Source: Lojkania enalia (Eukaryota > Ascomycota > Dothideomycetes > Pleosporales). Taken from it: a DNA stretch of 64,000 bases. The notes below the pieces were generated by a model that was given only the letters and a program-made list of their open reading frames with translations, ran no database searches and was not told the DNA's origin. The position numbers were made by a program, and so were the translations under genes. Of this stretch, positions 32,936 through 43,719 are shown piece after piece (within the stretch, counting starts at the first letter, position 1; each line of letters opens with the position of its first letter). Where the stretch lies: contig ML986623.1 of assembly GCA_010094045.1 (NCBI GenBank), positions 100,221 to 164,220 of the forward strand. Direction: 5' to 3'.

Positions 32936-34846
32936 GATTTAGATTGTTAAGCTATCACTGCGAAACTGAATCGGTCTCTCTATTTTGTTTCTTACATGCA
33001 TTTTGTAAGTGTGGCAATCGTGTCCAACAGGACGCCATTCACTGATAGCTTCAGAGTGGGCGTCACAAGCATTCTCTGGATCGCGTTCACATATTATCCA
33101 ACTTAGAAGGGTACAAAGATACACTTACACATTTCATAGCGCTGACAGACCCAATGTAGGAGCTTTTATTGACAGCATGTTCCGGCTTTACCTTCAATAA
33201 TCTGCGCATGTCTTCCGACGCTCCGCTCATTTCTTCCGAGCCGACGCACCTGGACGCCGCTCTCATCCGCTTTCCGATGACTTCTGGCTTCGAGAATAAC
33301 CATCACTTCGTCCAAACAAAAATATGAAATCAGCGCCAGCATACCTACCTCAGGGAACACCTCCAAATCACTGTATGGCTGGTATACCAAACTCAGGAAA
33401 AGCTATGATGGTATCGCCCTTACTAGCTTTACTATGGAACGCCATCCCACGCTTCAAGTTTGAACGATATGCTTATCATGGTGTTTCTCAACGTGGCGAT
33501 GACTGAAATGATCTAGATAGACCCTTGGGTTTCAACACAACGTCTTCTTCTGTAGCTACCATAAATTTCTTTATTGTATGTGTGGTGAGAGGCGAATCTT
33601 GTCTCAGGGAGGGAGATGAGGAGCTGAACTGGTTGATTGAAGATGGCCAGCGGGCCATATTTATGTACATGAAAAAGGGGTATATCAGCTGATATCCAGC
33701 TTGATATCCGGCGTGATATCGACCGTGATATCGTACGTCGATATCTGATACAGCTCGGCAGACTAGCCAAAAATCCCCATGACAGTATGTACAATGTACG
33801 CTCAGTGACATCCTCGATGCGATGAAATAGAGTGCTGTGCCCCGCTGGACTATTTTCTGACAGATGGTGCCCGACAGGGATAAATGGGAATACCCAGCAA
33901 GAGTGTCGCAGTAACGTTTCACCTCTTGCCGCAGCCAGGCTTGTGTTCAGCTCTCAGTATCTGCCGGACTGCGAGGGCCCAGGATTGGCTATTTGCCTGG
34001 GTCAGGCCGATGGATGTGACAGAGCACCCGCAACCTCCAATTCTTCTAAACCAATAAGCTCTTCAGAGATAGCTAGAGTCCGAGGATGAAATGAAAACTG
34101 AGGCGCAGCTATAGCATGGGCGATTTTCAACTTCGTGAGGGTAGCCATTGTTGAGCGGCAAGTTGAAGTCATTCTCGGTGTCCCTGAGTCAATGCGGGGA
34201 TCAATGCCCTTTATGGATAAGCGAGGGACTGCACTAAACCTGAAGAAAGAGTTCCTGACAAAGATTACCGAGGATACCACCACATGAAAATCCCGCTTAG
34301 CGACATAACCTCGTCTTCTGATATTGGCTGCAGATGTGGCCATTATGTTTGGCTGCTAGGGCCCTTCAATTTTTTACCTCGTATTATTACAGTGAAGACT
34401 CCACTTGCACTTCATTTTTTATCGTTATCAGTAAACGATGTCGATAAGCGAACTGTGGCTTTGGCCAGAGTCCGTGCGTTCAATAATTCAGCCTTGGACT
34501 TTCAGCTGAGGCAAGATCGGACCCTCCATGCTTCCTGTATCATCCATAGCGAACAAGCTAGCGAGAAACTAGATACTATAATACGCTCTTTGTTGCTAAA
34601 AAGGGTTCTCAAACATCTGACTAGAAGGTAAGCAGAACAAGTTTAAAGTTCTGGTCTCCTGCCTCTGCCTTATCTGTGAAACGGGTGACCGTCAACAAAA
34701 AAAGGGACTTATTGACAGACCTAGATTTCTAGGGATCGTAAATTCAGCATCATAAGTGCATAGAATTCTAGAGAAATTGATAACCTTCGTTAAGGTAGCG
34801 AACGCAACGCCCAGTGAGGATAAACTATCGCGAAACAGACAAAAGG
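32936..34846. other. Gene-poor stretch with no recognised gene
   Basis: Several open frames of 85-145 codons exist on both strands (for example 33488-33922 minus, 34002-34343 minus, 34284-34631 plus), but none has recognisable motifs, and one is built over a tandem repeat. The last 200 bp should contain the promoter of the next gene. Confidence 0.35.
33681..33755. repeat. 12-bp tandem repeat around GATATC
   Basis: GATATC recurs at 33691, 33703, 33715, 33727 and 33740, so four of the units are exactly 12 bp apart or nearly so. The spacer between hexamers varies (cagctt, cggcgt, gaccgt, gtacgtc). Each core is a 6-bp palindrome. No coding frame is supported through it. Confidence 0.8.
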
Positions 34847-37300
34847 ATGAAGAGTCAATTGCACCTGGGTCGAATGTCACATCACTCTGTCTGCATAATA
34901 TACACTATGATTCTGCAACTTGCGGCTGCGATTCCTATCCGAAGAAGCGAGCCTTTCCCATCTATTGACTCTGGGTCTGATGCCTGGGCGGATGCTCTCT
35001 CTGGAGTCGGTCCCCTTGTTCTCCTTATTGGCGAGAGAAATACAAAGCAACTCCTCCGCGAAATCAGTGGGCTGGTCGATATTTTTAGCATGTCATTTGC
35101 TCCTATTGGCCTTTTGTCTGTTCTTACAAGTATGATACGTCTCTGTGGCAGCTACACGCTACGTTCATACCTGGGCTATGAGCACGAACCACGTACAAAC
35201 GCTGCTTTAGAGATGACAAGAGTCAATTGTGGCGGTGTTTATGCTGATATAGTCGATGGATTTATCACTCGCTCTGCTGCATCCGACCCACCGAGCCAAG
35301 CACTTGCAGTTGCATTGCTGCAAGGCGACACTCCCAACACTGTTGGCGAATCTCTCAAACAAATCATCTCATGTCATCAATTCCAACATCTTAAAGCAAC
35401 CAAATTGTGTTCAAAGAACGCTGGAGGCGTCAATTGGTGTTTCAGGCTCGTCGCTCCTTTATCCGCATCGGGAGATTTCTGGGGCATCGCTGGATGTATT
35501 GCAGTAGCTATACAATTTCCCGATACTAAGAGAATACTAGAAGTATTACAGGAGATGAATGAATCTAAAACACCCAATGCCACATACTGCGGCAACTACA
35601 ATCGACAGAATACGAACTCCACGCAAGAAACAATCGCCAGTACAACGGGATTCGATCTTAAACCGGTGAATAGAACAGGAATTGAGGGTATCTCGACAAT
35701 GGAAGACGAGCCTATCCAAGGGCTATCAAAGAAAACTGATAGAAGTTTGGAAGATCAAGCAAAGATTGTATTGAACGGCAACGAGATTGAATCAAGCGAC
35801 GGAGTTATCAGGGGTAAAAGTGCCATAAAGTGTGTGTCGGGGGGAATACTAGAGTCGGAACCACAATCGCGCACGACATCCCTTCTAGCTCAGGACTCTC
35901 TTGCCCTTCCCTACGAACTTTCGGAATCCGATGCGAATCAATTTTCAAGTACCTTGAAAGACCTACCCAAGCATCTTAAGGTTACTTTCATGTGCACCTT
36001 CGATGGTGTATCGGAGTTGAACACAGGCCGTTCAACTCCAATATATTGGTCACTGGCTACCGCGATAGGTTCCTTGCTAGCTATGATTGCTATCCAGACA
36101 ATATGTCTCTGGCGAGAGAAGTGGTACTCCGCAGGATCAATGATGATGATAGCTGGCTATTTCTGCTTAGCCAGCAGTGTATCGATGGCAGCATACATGA
36201 TCCACTCCTCATGCGATGTAGCCACTATGAAGGTACGCCCAAAGACAAGCGGAGCAAAATGGACCCAGGGTCTCGTAATGAATATGAAGAACAACGACTC
36301 ATTAGATACATCCGGAAGCTGCTTAATGCAAGCTAGGGATCAAGACTATCGCTTTGAAGCTGTATGGCTAAAGGAGTCTGCACTGATTCGCCCTGTCTTC
36401 TCGTGGCTGGTCTCTACGCTTATAACTCTATCCTTCGTCTGCTACTACCTTGGCCTTCGATCGGTTGGGTGGTGGGCAAGTATTGCTCAACTAGCAGTAT
36501 GTTTACTTGCAGCCTTCTTGAGATCATTGAGCAAAGTAGAACGGAAGAAATTCGAAATAACAGACGGTATTCGGCTAGACAAAAGGTGCTATTCTACTGG
36601 AGTTCTGGACATGCAACGAGCTATGCGAATGAAGAAGGACCAAAGGGTTGCGGATAATGTTGATCTCCGCGTATACTCTCTACAAACTTCCAGCTGCATT
36701 CCCCTAACGGGAGAATTTGTCGCATGGAGGGCAGCAAAACTAGCCAACACTTCAATATTTAGGGAAACTGGGAATGCTCTTCTTTCGCTTACTGGCATGA
36801 GTCTCCGAGTTATTCAATCACATTCAATTAACGAGAGGAAGATTATAGTCTCATTTAATGGAGGTGTTCTGACCGAAGAAGGCCTTGCATATCCTAATGC
36901 GAAACTTTGTCTGGCATTCCCGACATTGATTCAAGACTTGGCCGCACCAACCCCTTTACTTGCAAGAGCAATCATGCGACAGAGCCAATGGGCAATCGAA
37001 AATGAGAGAATCTGTAAGAAGAATCTGCCTTTTTTGGGAGGGATGTACGTTACGACCCTGGACTCCTTGTTGACGTGGTGGACAATTGCGGAAGACCGCA
37101 ACGACATGAGGGATCAGCATAAGAATCTTCATGGATCATTTCTTATCATTTGTACCGCTTTCTTTCTAGCACTACTTCAAAATCACGGTGATGACGAGGC
37201 CTTAATTAAAGGAATCGAGAGCGCTCATGCTAGCTCAAGCGAGGAAGACGAGGGATATTCAAAGACTTTTCTGAACTTTGTAAACAGCAACCTAGAATGA
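34847..37300 (+). CDS. Large fungal multi-span membrane protein, function unknown
   Basis: One uninterrupted frame of 817 residues from ATG 34847; an ATG at 34874 would give 808. I do not assign a function. The N-terminus has a hydrophobic stretch (VCIIYTMILQLAAAIPI) that may be a signal or first span. It is followed by ALSGVGPLVLLIGERNTKQ, a hydrophobic segment FAPIGLLSVLTSMIRL, and MTRVNCGGVYADIVDG. A long soluble middle part of about 250 residues is Ser, Asn and Glu rich. From about residue 400 come five or so clear spans: LATAIGSLLAMIAIQTICLW, SMMMIAGYFCLASSV, FSWLVSTLITLSFVCYY and WASIAQLAVCLLAAFL, and near the C-terminus FLIICTAFFLALL. This layout recalls an uncharacterised fungal family often found in variable regions; that is from memory and unchecked. 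The tail is acidic and Ser-rich. Confidence 0.75.
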   Translation: MKSQLHLGRMSHHSVCIIYTMILQLAAAIPIRRSEPFPSIDSGSDAWADALSGVGPLVLLIGERNTKQLLREISGLVDIFSMSFAPIGLLSVLTSMIRLCGSYTLRSYLGYEHEPRTNAALEMTRVNCGGVYADIVDGFITRSAASDPPSQALAVALLQGDTPNTVGESLKQIISCHQFQHLKATKLCSKNAGGVNWCFRLVAPLSASGDFWGIAGCIAVAIQFPDTKRILEVLQEMNESKTPNATYCGNYNRQNTNSTQETIASTTGFDLKPVNRTGIEGISTMEDEPIQGLSKKTDRSLEDQAKIVLNGNEIESSDGVIRGKSAIKCVSGGILESEPQSRTTSLLAQDSLALPYELSESDANQFSSTLKDLPKHLKVTFMCTFDGVSELNTGRSTPIYWSLATAIGSLLAMIAIQTICLWREKWYSAGSMMMIAGYFCLASSVSMAAYMIHSSCDVATMKVRPKTSGAKWTQGLVMNMKNNDSLDTSGSCLMQARDQDYRFEAVWLKESALIRPVFSWLVSTLITLSFVCYYLGLRSVGWWASIAQLAVCLLAAFLRSLSKVERKKFEITDGIRLDKRCYSTGVLDMQRAMRMKKDQRVADNVDLRVYSLQTSSCIPLTGEFVAWRAAKLANTSIFRETGNALLSLTGMSLRVIQSHSINERKIIVSFNGGVLTEEGLAYPNAKLCLAFPTLIQDLAAPTPLLARAIMRQSQWAIENERICKKNLPFLGGMYVTTLDSLLTWWTIAEDRNDMRDQHKNLHGSFLIICTAFFLALLQNHGDDEALIKGIESAHASSSEEDEGYSKTFLNFVNSNLE

Positions 37301-37624
37301 CGAGGTATAGTATGGGATATAACATGTCCTTAGCCTCCCAAATTTGTTAATATGCTTTAGAGATACCATAGTTGGCTACGTCAACCATGTGATGCTATGC
37401 AATCGAACTACATTGGGTCGCCAGTGGAGTCTACGAACTTCTAATACTACATTATACATTACAGTTCACTACTACGAGTTGATTATTTACCTACCTTCCC
37501 ATCAGTTAAGACTTGAAATTTCGGCGCGCCCCTCTGAAGTCCTCGATCCCATCGCCCAGACATTTTGTCTTCGGGCATGACTAGGCATGACTAGTAAAAT
37601 AAAGATTTCTAGAAGGCTTTGTGC
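37301..37624. other. Intergenic, no feature recognised
   Basis: This is the 3' flank of the membrane protein gene. A perfect 10-bp tandem duplication (gcatgactag twice) lies near 37576-37595. Nothing else was recognised. Confidence 0.35.
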
Positions 37625-38029
37625 TCACATCCCGTTCGCAGTCTGTCCCTTTTTCTCTCCCTTATCGCTCATTGCACTAGAATCAGGCGAATTCAGTTCT
37701 ACCGGGATCTCAAACTCTGATGTAGTATCTTTAGGTCCTTCATCCATCATGTTTTCAGTTGTCATATTGTCACGTGTTTCTACTATCCTGTTATAGCTGG
37801 CCTGTTTTCAGGGCTATATAGTCTCGCCACTGCCAGATTCTAGCCAGGAATGCCACTTACCCTCTTTCAATACATCAATATTTGCCTTAGCAATTGATGC
37901 TGCCTGATATGTGACGCCTTTGGCATTCGCAGAAGGCCCAACCATTTTGGTACGTCGGATGTTGGTTTTGCCAAACCAATATTGCTTGCAAGGCGCGCAG
38001 TAGTTTGTTGCGCGACCCTCTGGTGCCAT
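37625..38029 (-). CDS. Doubtful small gene with a CxxC motif
   Basis: Candidate two-exon model (38029-37861 and 37782-37625) giving 108 residues. The donor is a good GTAAGT and the acceptor TAG keeps frame. The first exon contains NYCAPCKQYWFGKTN. The second is acidic and Ser-rich, ending EKKGQTANGM, like a cytoplasmic tail. The same frame upstream of the ATG, past a stop, has YCVGCKTHW, a second C-x2-C-K-x2-W motif, so the ATG may be internal to a decayed longer gene with two zinc-binding repeats. I do not recognise the family. It could be a relic or chance. Confidence 0.3.
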
Positions 38030-38579
38030 TGATGCTTAATGTTTGTCTTCACAGCCACAGCATCCTGTGGATAGATTTCCGGTGCAATCGCTATCCCTCT
38101 TGTGTAAGCAGACAAGCTGATCCCAGTTGCTTGGAACCTTAGAGACTGGTTTTTTCATCCAATGCGTTTTGCAACCTACGCAGTAACTTGATACCCGTGT
38201 GTCTCTTTTTATCGTAGAATGGTGGTGACCACGGTATGGGCTCTAGAGGCGGTAGGGGGGGCGGGAGCGGAGACTGAACGGAAAGAGACAGGATCTGTCA
38301 ATGGAAAGGAAGTATATCTCCATGGCGTGTCACTGACCGGGTGGCTAGAATTTCTTTGTGGTCTAGCAGATACTGAGAATGAGGTTGAAATGCCAGATCT
38401 AGGCCGTGTAGAGGGATATTTTGAATACGATCGGTTCCTACCCTTTCTTATACAACTACATACGGAACAGCAACCTGTCCTCGTACAGCACATAGCTAGT
38501 GCAAGATATACCATAACGACAATTTTGATTGGAAAACTCAAACAAAACAGGTGCAGCTTTCCATCATGGGTTAACTAAA
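38030..38579. other. Stretch with unresolved open frames
   Basis: Frames of 119 codons (plus, 38219-38578) and 110 codons (minus, 38209-38541) overlap, and neither has recognisable motifs. The minus strand near 38,130-38,200 carries the upstream CxxC trace described for the small candidate gene. Nothing is supported as a working gene. Confidence 0.3.
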
Positions 38580-39240
38580 GCCCATCTAGTCTAGTAGTAT
38601 TCCTTGTTGATGTTGCTGTTAGAGTACCGGTCGGATAGGAGTAGGTAGCTATAGAAATACGAGAGGTGCTACTGATGAGAGATGTGGGTATGTGTAATTT
38701 AAGTCCATCGTCAGCCCCCAAATAAGTCGTTGAATGCCTAAAACTTACGCGGGACAGCAAACTATACCGTAATTGCTCCTAGCTAACACTAAAGATGCGA
38801 TCATGGTAGAGTATCCGACCGGGCATACCACTACTGGAGAATAATGAAAGCCTTTGTAAAATGCATAGCCAGAAGGATAACAAGACACTGCTGTAGCTGG
38901 TTGCGAGCTCGTTGTCTGCCATATTAAGTTCTGTTCTGTAGATGCGTTGTAATAGAAGTATGAGTATCTATAAAAAGAACATGAATTTTCGCCAAAACAA
39001 GTTCCCACGAAAACAGAAGGGGCTCAGATGCACATGCCGCCGGTGGAGTGAATGTAGTCGTCAGCGCCGCTGTTGGTGTGACTCTAGAAGCTCCTGCGTC
39101 TGCTGTCTGTGCTATGGTTGGTGATGCTATGGGGACTGACTTTGCTGCCGGACGCGGGACCAAGTTCGCATATCTTGAACTATGTACACAGAATACTACT
39201 AAGAGGCTCTCTTCCACAACGATAATGAGACTCTGAAGCC
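38580..39240 (-). pseudogene. Probable relic of a secreted Ser/Thr-rich surface protein gene
   Basis: Minus-strand frames contain TTTFTPPAACASEPLL, then in another frame YFYYNASTEQNLIWQTT, AVSCYPSGYAF and VVVCPVGYSTMIAS, ending NYGIVCCPA. The last cysteine word is directly followed by a GTAAGT donor. This order (TFTPP, CYPSG, CPxGYTT, CCP) is typical of a broad group of ascomycete secreted or GPI-type proteins with a Ser/Thr-rich tail, and such a tail (SLISSTSRISIATYS) follows at 38,640. There is no start codon in the first frame, and the two frames cannot be joined by a clear intron, so it is probably dead. An undetected intron structure is the alternative. Confidence 0.45.
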
Positions 39241-40241
39241 TGGCACGTGACTTTTCATGAGTTTTAGCCTTGGGACCAGTTCCGTGACCGCATTTTCCCA
39301 ATCTCTATCTATTGAACATGGGGGTAAATTTTGTTCAGAGCTATAGCATTGACAACTTCCAGATGCATACTATTCTATTACTCGCTACAACATAATTGCC
39401 TCAGCCCCACGATGAGATAAGCCGGGGAAGGGCCCGGACTTCCAAGCCATACAATTTCCCGTAGCGACCCCGCGCAGCCCCTCATATGTGCCGTGTTCGA
39501 ATTGGTCTGTAAATCACCGGATTTGGCACTAAAGAGTGAGGATACTGCCACAGTGTCATTCACAACGCAGCTTCTGCTAGATTGAAGAAATATATTTGTG
39601 ACTAGCTAAGAGGAAAATTCATCGATGCGTATCCTTTCGGTATTGCTCTAAAAAGTGGATCCAGCGCTGCCACGACGATGTTCTGCGATAGTACTTAGCA
39701 TTAGTCTATTCTGGGCGCAGGTTGAGTAAAATGTCAATTTACCCTGTACCTATTTTTTGCTATTACAGCGATAGCATTGTGGATTCTTTCGCTCCTAAAG
39801 CAAATATCAATGAAATGACGAACTGCGTTAGAGGGCTGAAAAGTTTTCCTTAGTAACTATATGATATTTCAATCCGGGGCTTATAGAACTGTCCACGTAC
39901 TGTCATTAAGGCTTAAGAATGCCAAGCACTGATCGTCAATGATTTTTGTCCCTTGACTCTCTAAGGTGGTGTGTGGGTTTGAAAGTGTCTTGCTATATGG
40001 GTATGAGCTTCTTCTTGTATATGCTAGGGCGTTGATGAAGGGTTCGTTTCTAACTGTGCCTGCACTTTTGCAAACCTTATTCATTCTTCTACCTCTTCCA
40101 CCTGCTTCCTCGTCTTGCGATTTCGCTCCAGCTACACCAACAGTGAGCACGCTAGCAGCCTCATTCGCGGTCTGGAAACTAACCTCCTGCTGTTCACGGC
40201 CACTCTAACGCCTCAACAACGCTGCCTTGCATCTCAAGCCC
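39241..40241. other. Intergenic, no feature recognised
   Basis: Short open frames on both strands (for example 39881-40150 minus) lack any motif. It is the 3' flank of the arrestin-like gene. No repeat was recognised. Confidence 0.35.
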
Positions 40242-41759
40242 TCAAACGTTCTCAGCGTCTATGATCACCAGCCTCACAACTTCCTTTGCCATCTCAGAGC
40301 TTACATCCCGCTCCTCTCTTTCCATGTCTCGCTTCCCTGAAGCTTTACTTGCACTCTCCTCCTCGCTTTGCACCTCTCTAGCAATAATATTCAAATCCTC
40401 CTTCACCCGAATCACGGCCTCCTTACCCGCAACCCTCAATACAACCTCCACTTTTAGCCTATATGTCCTCCACAAACTGAATGTCTTATAACTTGGCACC
40501 ATATCTTCTGACAATCCCACACAGCCCAATGTGCAAACCTGCCCCTCAAACCCACCACTCTCAGGCCTAAACATAAATTCTGGCTGCTCCGTCCTACGAA
40601 CCTCAACCGCCTTGAATACATATGTCTTCATTCGCGCCGGGTTCCCCGCGCTCGGCGCGTGCATGCGTAGGCCTTGATATGAGCGGACCCGCATGACATA
40701 TGATGATACTAGGATATTAGGCACGGGGAAATTATACAGTTTCCCTAGCGGCGGCGGCAAGACGTTGATTTCGATCCCAACGCTAATACCCACGCCGGGC
40801 GACGAGACGCTCGGAAGCGATGTCCGGGCGTAGAAGAGGAATGACGGCGCGGAGGCGCTGAACGGGTCCTTTAGGCGCTGGTAGAGAGATAGGCGGCTTG
40901 GGGTGCTGAGTTGTCGAGTTTGGATAGTGAGGTTTGTGGTCATTTTGGAAGGGTGGGAGAGGAGGGGGGTGAGCGTGGAGGAAGGAAGCCGGAGGGTGGT
41001 AAGGAATATGGGGACCTGGTGTGAGGATTCTGGGACAAGGTGGTTGGTGGATGGGGAGAGGTAGGAGAGAATGGCGGTTAGCTTGTAAGAGATGGAGGCG
41101 CGGCAGGTAGCGCTTTCGCGGAGCGTGTGCAAGGTTTTGACGGGGAGTTCGGTTGAAGGTGGGAGTGGGTGACCGGGAGCTGATTCGTAGGAAGCATGAG
41201 CGGGCCAGTCGTGGGCCCAGTGGGCTTTTATCGGCTCCGCGGCTGGAGGTAGAGGTGTGACGTTTTCTGGGATGGTCATCGAGAATCTGGAAACCGTGCC
41301 TTGGCTTTCGGGCTTCACATGGGTGATTTCGTAGAGCAGAACTGCGCGGTCTTTGAACACGTTATTGCCAATGGCGACGACTACCTTCGCACAGCCTTCG
41401 AGAATAATGTGAATATGGGCTCCTGATTCAACATTCCAGCCTTCAATAAGGCCTGTAATAGTATTTCCAGCCGCGTACAATTTCCGTGGCTTATCCAAAA
41501 TCAGTTGAAAATGTTGCGTCCCTGGTGTGTTCGCAACAATCAGATCCGGCCCGGCGGAAGCATTCTGATGGTTTTCCTTTGGTGGATCCTCATAAAGCGA
41601 ATCCGAATCATCCATCTCGAGACCAACCTGAATGAATCCAAAGTCCGACGGACGATACACAGAACTTGGTGTTGCGTTCTTAATTGAAGAGGCCGAAAAT
41701 TGTCTCGATGGTGGGCGTGGGAAAGAGGTGAGGAGCTGTTTTCCTTGAGTGTTAGCCAT
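40242..41759 (-). CDS. Arrestin-domain protein
   Basis: Single-exon gene for 505 residues, using the first ATG at 41759; the frame is open further upstream but only from a GTG. The N-terminal 90 residues are low-complexity. The arrestin-N strand pattern then starts with FQLILDKPRKLYAAGNTITG and GLIEGW, the usual arrestin-fold opening. Strand-rich sequence with conserved SYKLTAILSYLS follows near residue 230, and an arrestin-C-like half after it (IEINVLPPPLGKLYNFPVP). The C-terminus is a charged Glu- and Lys-rich helix. Fungal proteins of this sort link plasma-membrane transporters to ubiquitin ligases or act in pH signalling. I see no clear PPxY motif, so the adaptor role is inferred from fold only. 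Confidence 0.75.
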   Translation of the reverse strand: MANTQGKQLLTSFPRPPSRQFSASSIKNATPSSVYRPSDFGFIQVGLEMDDSDSLYEDPPKENHQNASAGPDLIVANTPGTQHFQLILDKPRKLYAAGNTITGLIEGWNVESGAHIHIILEGCAKVVVAIGNNVFKDRAVLLYEITHVKPESQGTVSRFSMTIPENVTPLPPAAEPIKAHWAHDWPAHASYESAPGHPLPPSTELPVKTLHTLRESATCRASISYKLTAILSYLSPSTNHLVPESSHQVPIFLTTLRLPSSTLTPLLSHPSKMTTNLTIQTRQLSTPSRLSLYQRLKDPFSASAPSFLFYARTSLPSVSSPGVGISVGIEINVLPPPLGKLYNFPVPNILVSSYVMRVRSYQGLRMHAPSAGNPARMKTYVFKAVEVRRTEQPEFMFRPESGGFEGQVCTLGCVGLSEDMVPSYKTFSLWRTYRLKVEVVLRVAGKEAVIRVKEDLNIIAREVQSEEESASKASGKRDMEREERDVSSEMAKEVVRLVIIDAENV

Positions 41760-42406
41760 TGGACGGTTTTGTAGTATTGATAATTTGAATGTTATCTCTG
41801 GGAATAGCCGGATTCTGATGACCCGGGAAGAGATAAGGCACAGAAAATCCACGAATAGCTAAGCTTTTACACGATCCTGATGGGATTGGATACCGTGGAC
41901 CCCGGCGCTGGACATGTTATGGTATGGATTCGTATCTCCGGCGTTGTAATGCGCCGTATGAACCTGATAAAAATGGGGAGGATAGCCTGAACTGAGTAAT
42001 TCGCGCGCGGATATGAAGATAAGAGATATCTGGCCGCATGGTTGCTGACTGGGGGTGGTTTTCTAGATCTAAGATGTAACACATGCAGTTTCAGAGTCGT
42101 GCTATTTCGAGAATGCCTTTAATAACAAGGACGCAAATGCCCTGCATTATAAACAGTAATTTTGGCGCCTGAATATTAAAAGAGTTGAGAATTATTCTTA
42201 TAGGGCATTTTCTCTCGCGGTCGACTTATCGCTTCGCTACTATATCGCGCTCGATTCTTACTACACTAACCAACGCCTGCACCTAGGCCGTTGAGAATAA
42301 CCGGTTGTACTTAATTCAGCAAAGATACGTCGAAAGTTCTTGACATTTCAATATGCAATGCGATATTTCGATTCTACTCTTTTACTGCAACCCGCTCATC
42401 CATACA
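41760..42406. other. Intergenic, promoter side of the arrestin-like gene
   Basis: No accepted gene. A 71-codon minus frame at 41867-42082 has no motif. It also contains the 3' end of the DUF1275 gene's transcript. Confidence 0.35.
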
Positions 42407-43285
42407 TCAATCGTCCTCCGCCTCCCAAATCAACCAAGCAACAACAGCAACCCCCTTCAACACAACAGCCGTCCATAATGCGCCCGCTAACCCTACCTCA
42501 CTATGCGCCCACAGGCCCCCCAACACCGCCCCAAGCAGCAGCAAAAGTGGCGCCGCCATCCTCCTATTCCGTTCCACATTCTCTAACGCAATCAACCTTG
42601 CATCAGAAAACAAATCGCAGTAGTTACTGGTCAGCACCACGCTTGTAAGCCCTCCATACTGCAACACGCGCGATGTAACGGCTTGGCCGCTGGACTGGAA
42701 GGCCACGGCTGCGAGTGGGACGAGAACTTGCCAATGGATCTCGTCCGGAGAAGCCTTACCCGTCCAGGTTACTAGTAGGGCTGCAAACACGATTAGCAGG
42801 AGCTGGATAGTGTAGGTAGTGACTAGGACCCAACGACGCCGCGGCGAGAGGTAGCGGTGGAAGCGCGCGAAGAAGAAGGAGCCGAGACAGAAGAAGGATA
42901 TTGAGACGAGGGCTTTTATCCAACGGGTTCTAGCGGTGACCTCGATGAGGCCGAGGCCTAGATATACGGTGTTTCCTAGGAGCACGTAAGCTTTATGTTG
43001 TTGTTATTTTTAACTGGCAATATGTGTGAGGGTCCCACCAGTCTGCATCGAAACGAACGAGCCCCAGATGAACACCGCTGAGCTGTCCAGCAGCCCGGTG
43101 ATGATGTAGCAAAATAACAGGACAAGATCTGCCCATTTCTTGCTGATATTCGCTGTCATGTGCTTTCTCAGCCGGTTCCAGGTCCGAGAGCCATCCGCGG
43201 ATTTGCTGGTCCGGAGGCCGAGAAGCGGTGTTTCTTCGCCTGATGCCTCTGTCGTGGCACCTATCTGTGCGCGAACTGCACTCAT
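42407..43285 (-). CDS. DUF1275 (YoaK-type) membrane protein
   Basis: Two exons (43285-43039, 42975-42407) give 271 residues. The junction rebuilds SMQTGNTVYLGLGL, a hallmark of the DUF1275/YoaK family of small membrane proteins of unknown transport function. Spans include LVLLFCYIITGLLDSSAVFI, WIKALVSISFFCLGSFFFA, VTTYTIQLLLIVFAALLV and the closing MAAPLLLLLGAVLGGLWA. The N-terminus is a polar cytosolic segment with EETPLLG. The frame stays open upstream to an ATG at 43411, but the first ATG with a normal-looking N-terminus is 43285. It is head-to-head with the oxalate decarboxylase gene across 434 bp. Confidence 0.85.
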
Positions 43286-43719
43286 AATTGTTCTTGCCCC
43301 AAGGATCGAACGAACCGTAGAAGTGAGGCAGGAAATGAGATATATCTCGATACGCGATGGCCGGATCGATGATGGTGTCGCAATGTGCAAGGATCGCTGC
43401 AGGTACGTCATTCGTCCCCGGCTCCCCGAACCCCCGGCAATGCCAGGATATACCAGGGAGCTCGTCTAAGCTTTAGAAAGGGGCTTAGAAAGCGAGGTGA
43501 AATTTATTAACTGCGCCATAGGAATGATGCGGACGTGAATTTGCGCGAGAATGCTGGGATGGATGGATGAGTAACTGATTACGGCTTGCCGACCAATGAG
43601 AGCAAATGTCGTCATCGGGAACGACTGCGACTTGTGTGGACGTCAAAAGCAGGGGAGAACCGTCTTTCGCAAAATTTCTTTCATCTAAAGCCTCGCTTAT
43701 CTGCGATTGAGGAGCTATC
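43286..43719. promoter_or_regulatory. Divergent promoter between DUF1275 and oxalate decarboxylase genes
   Basis: These 434 bp lie between outward-facing starts. The frame of the DUF1275 gene stays open to 43411, so part may be its leader or an N-terminal extension. No factor site is claimed. Confidence 0.4.

Noticed and set aside
33488..33922. 144-codon minus frame
   Set aside because: It runs through the GATATC tandem repeat and has no family resemblance.
39241..39256. CACGTG word that might be a fourth copy of the LTR-like element
   Set aside because: Similarity does not extend past the palindrome in either direction.
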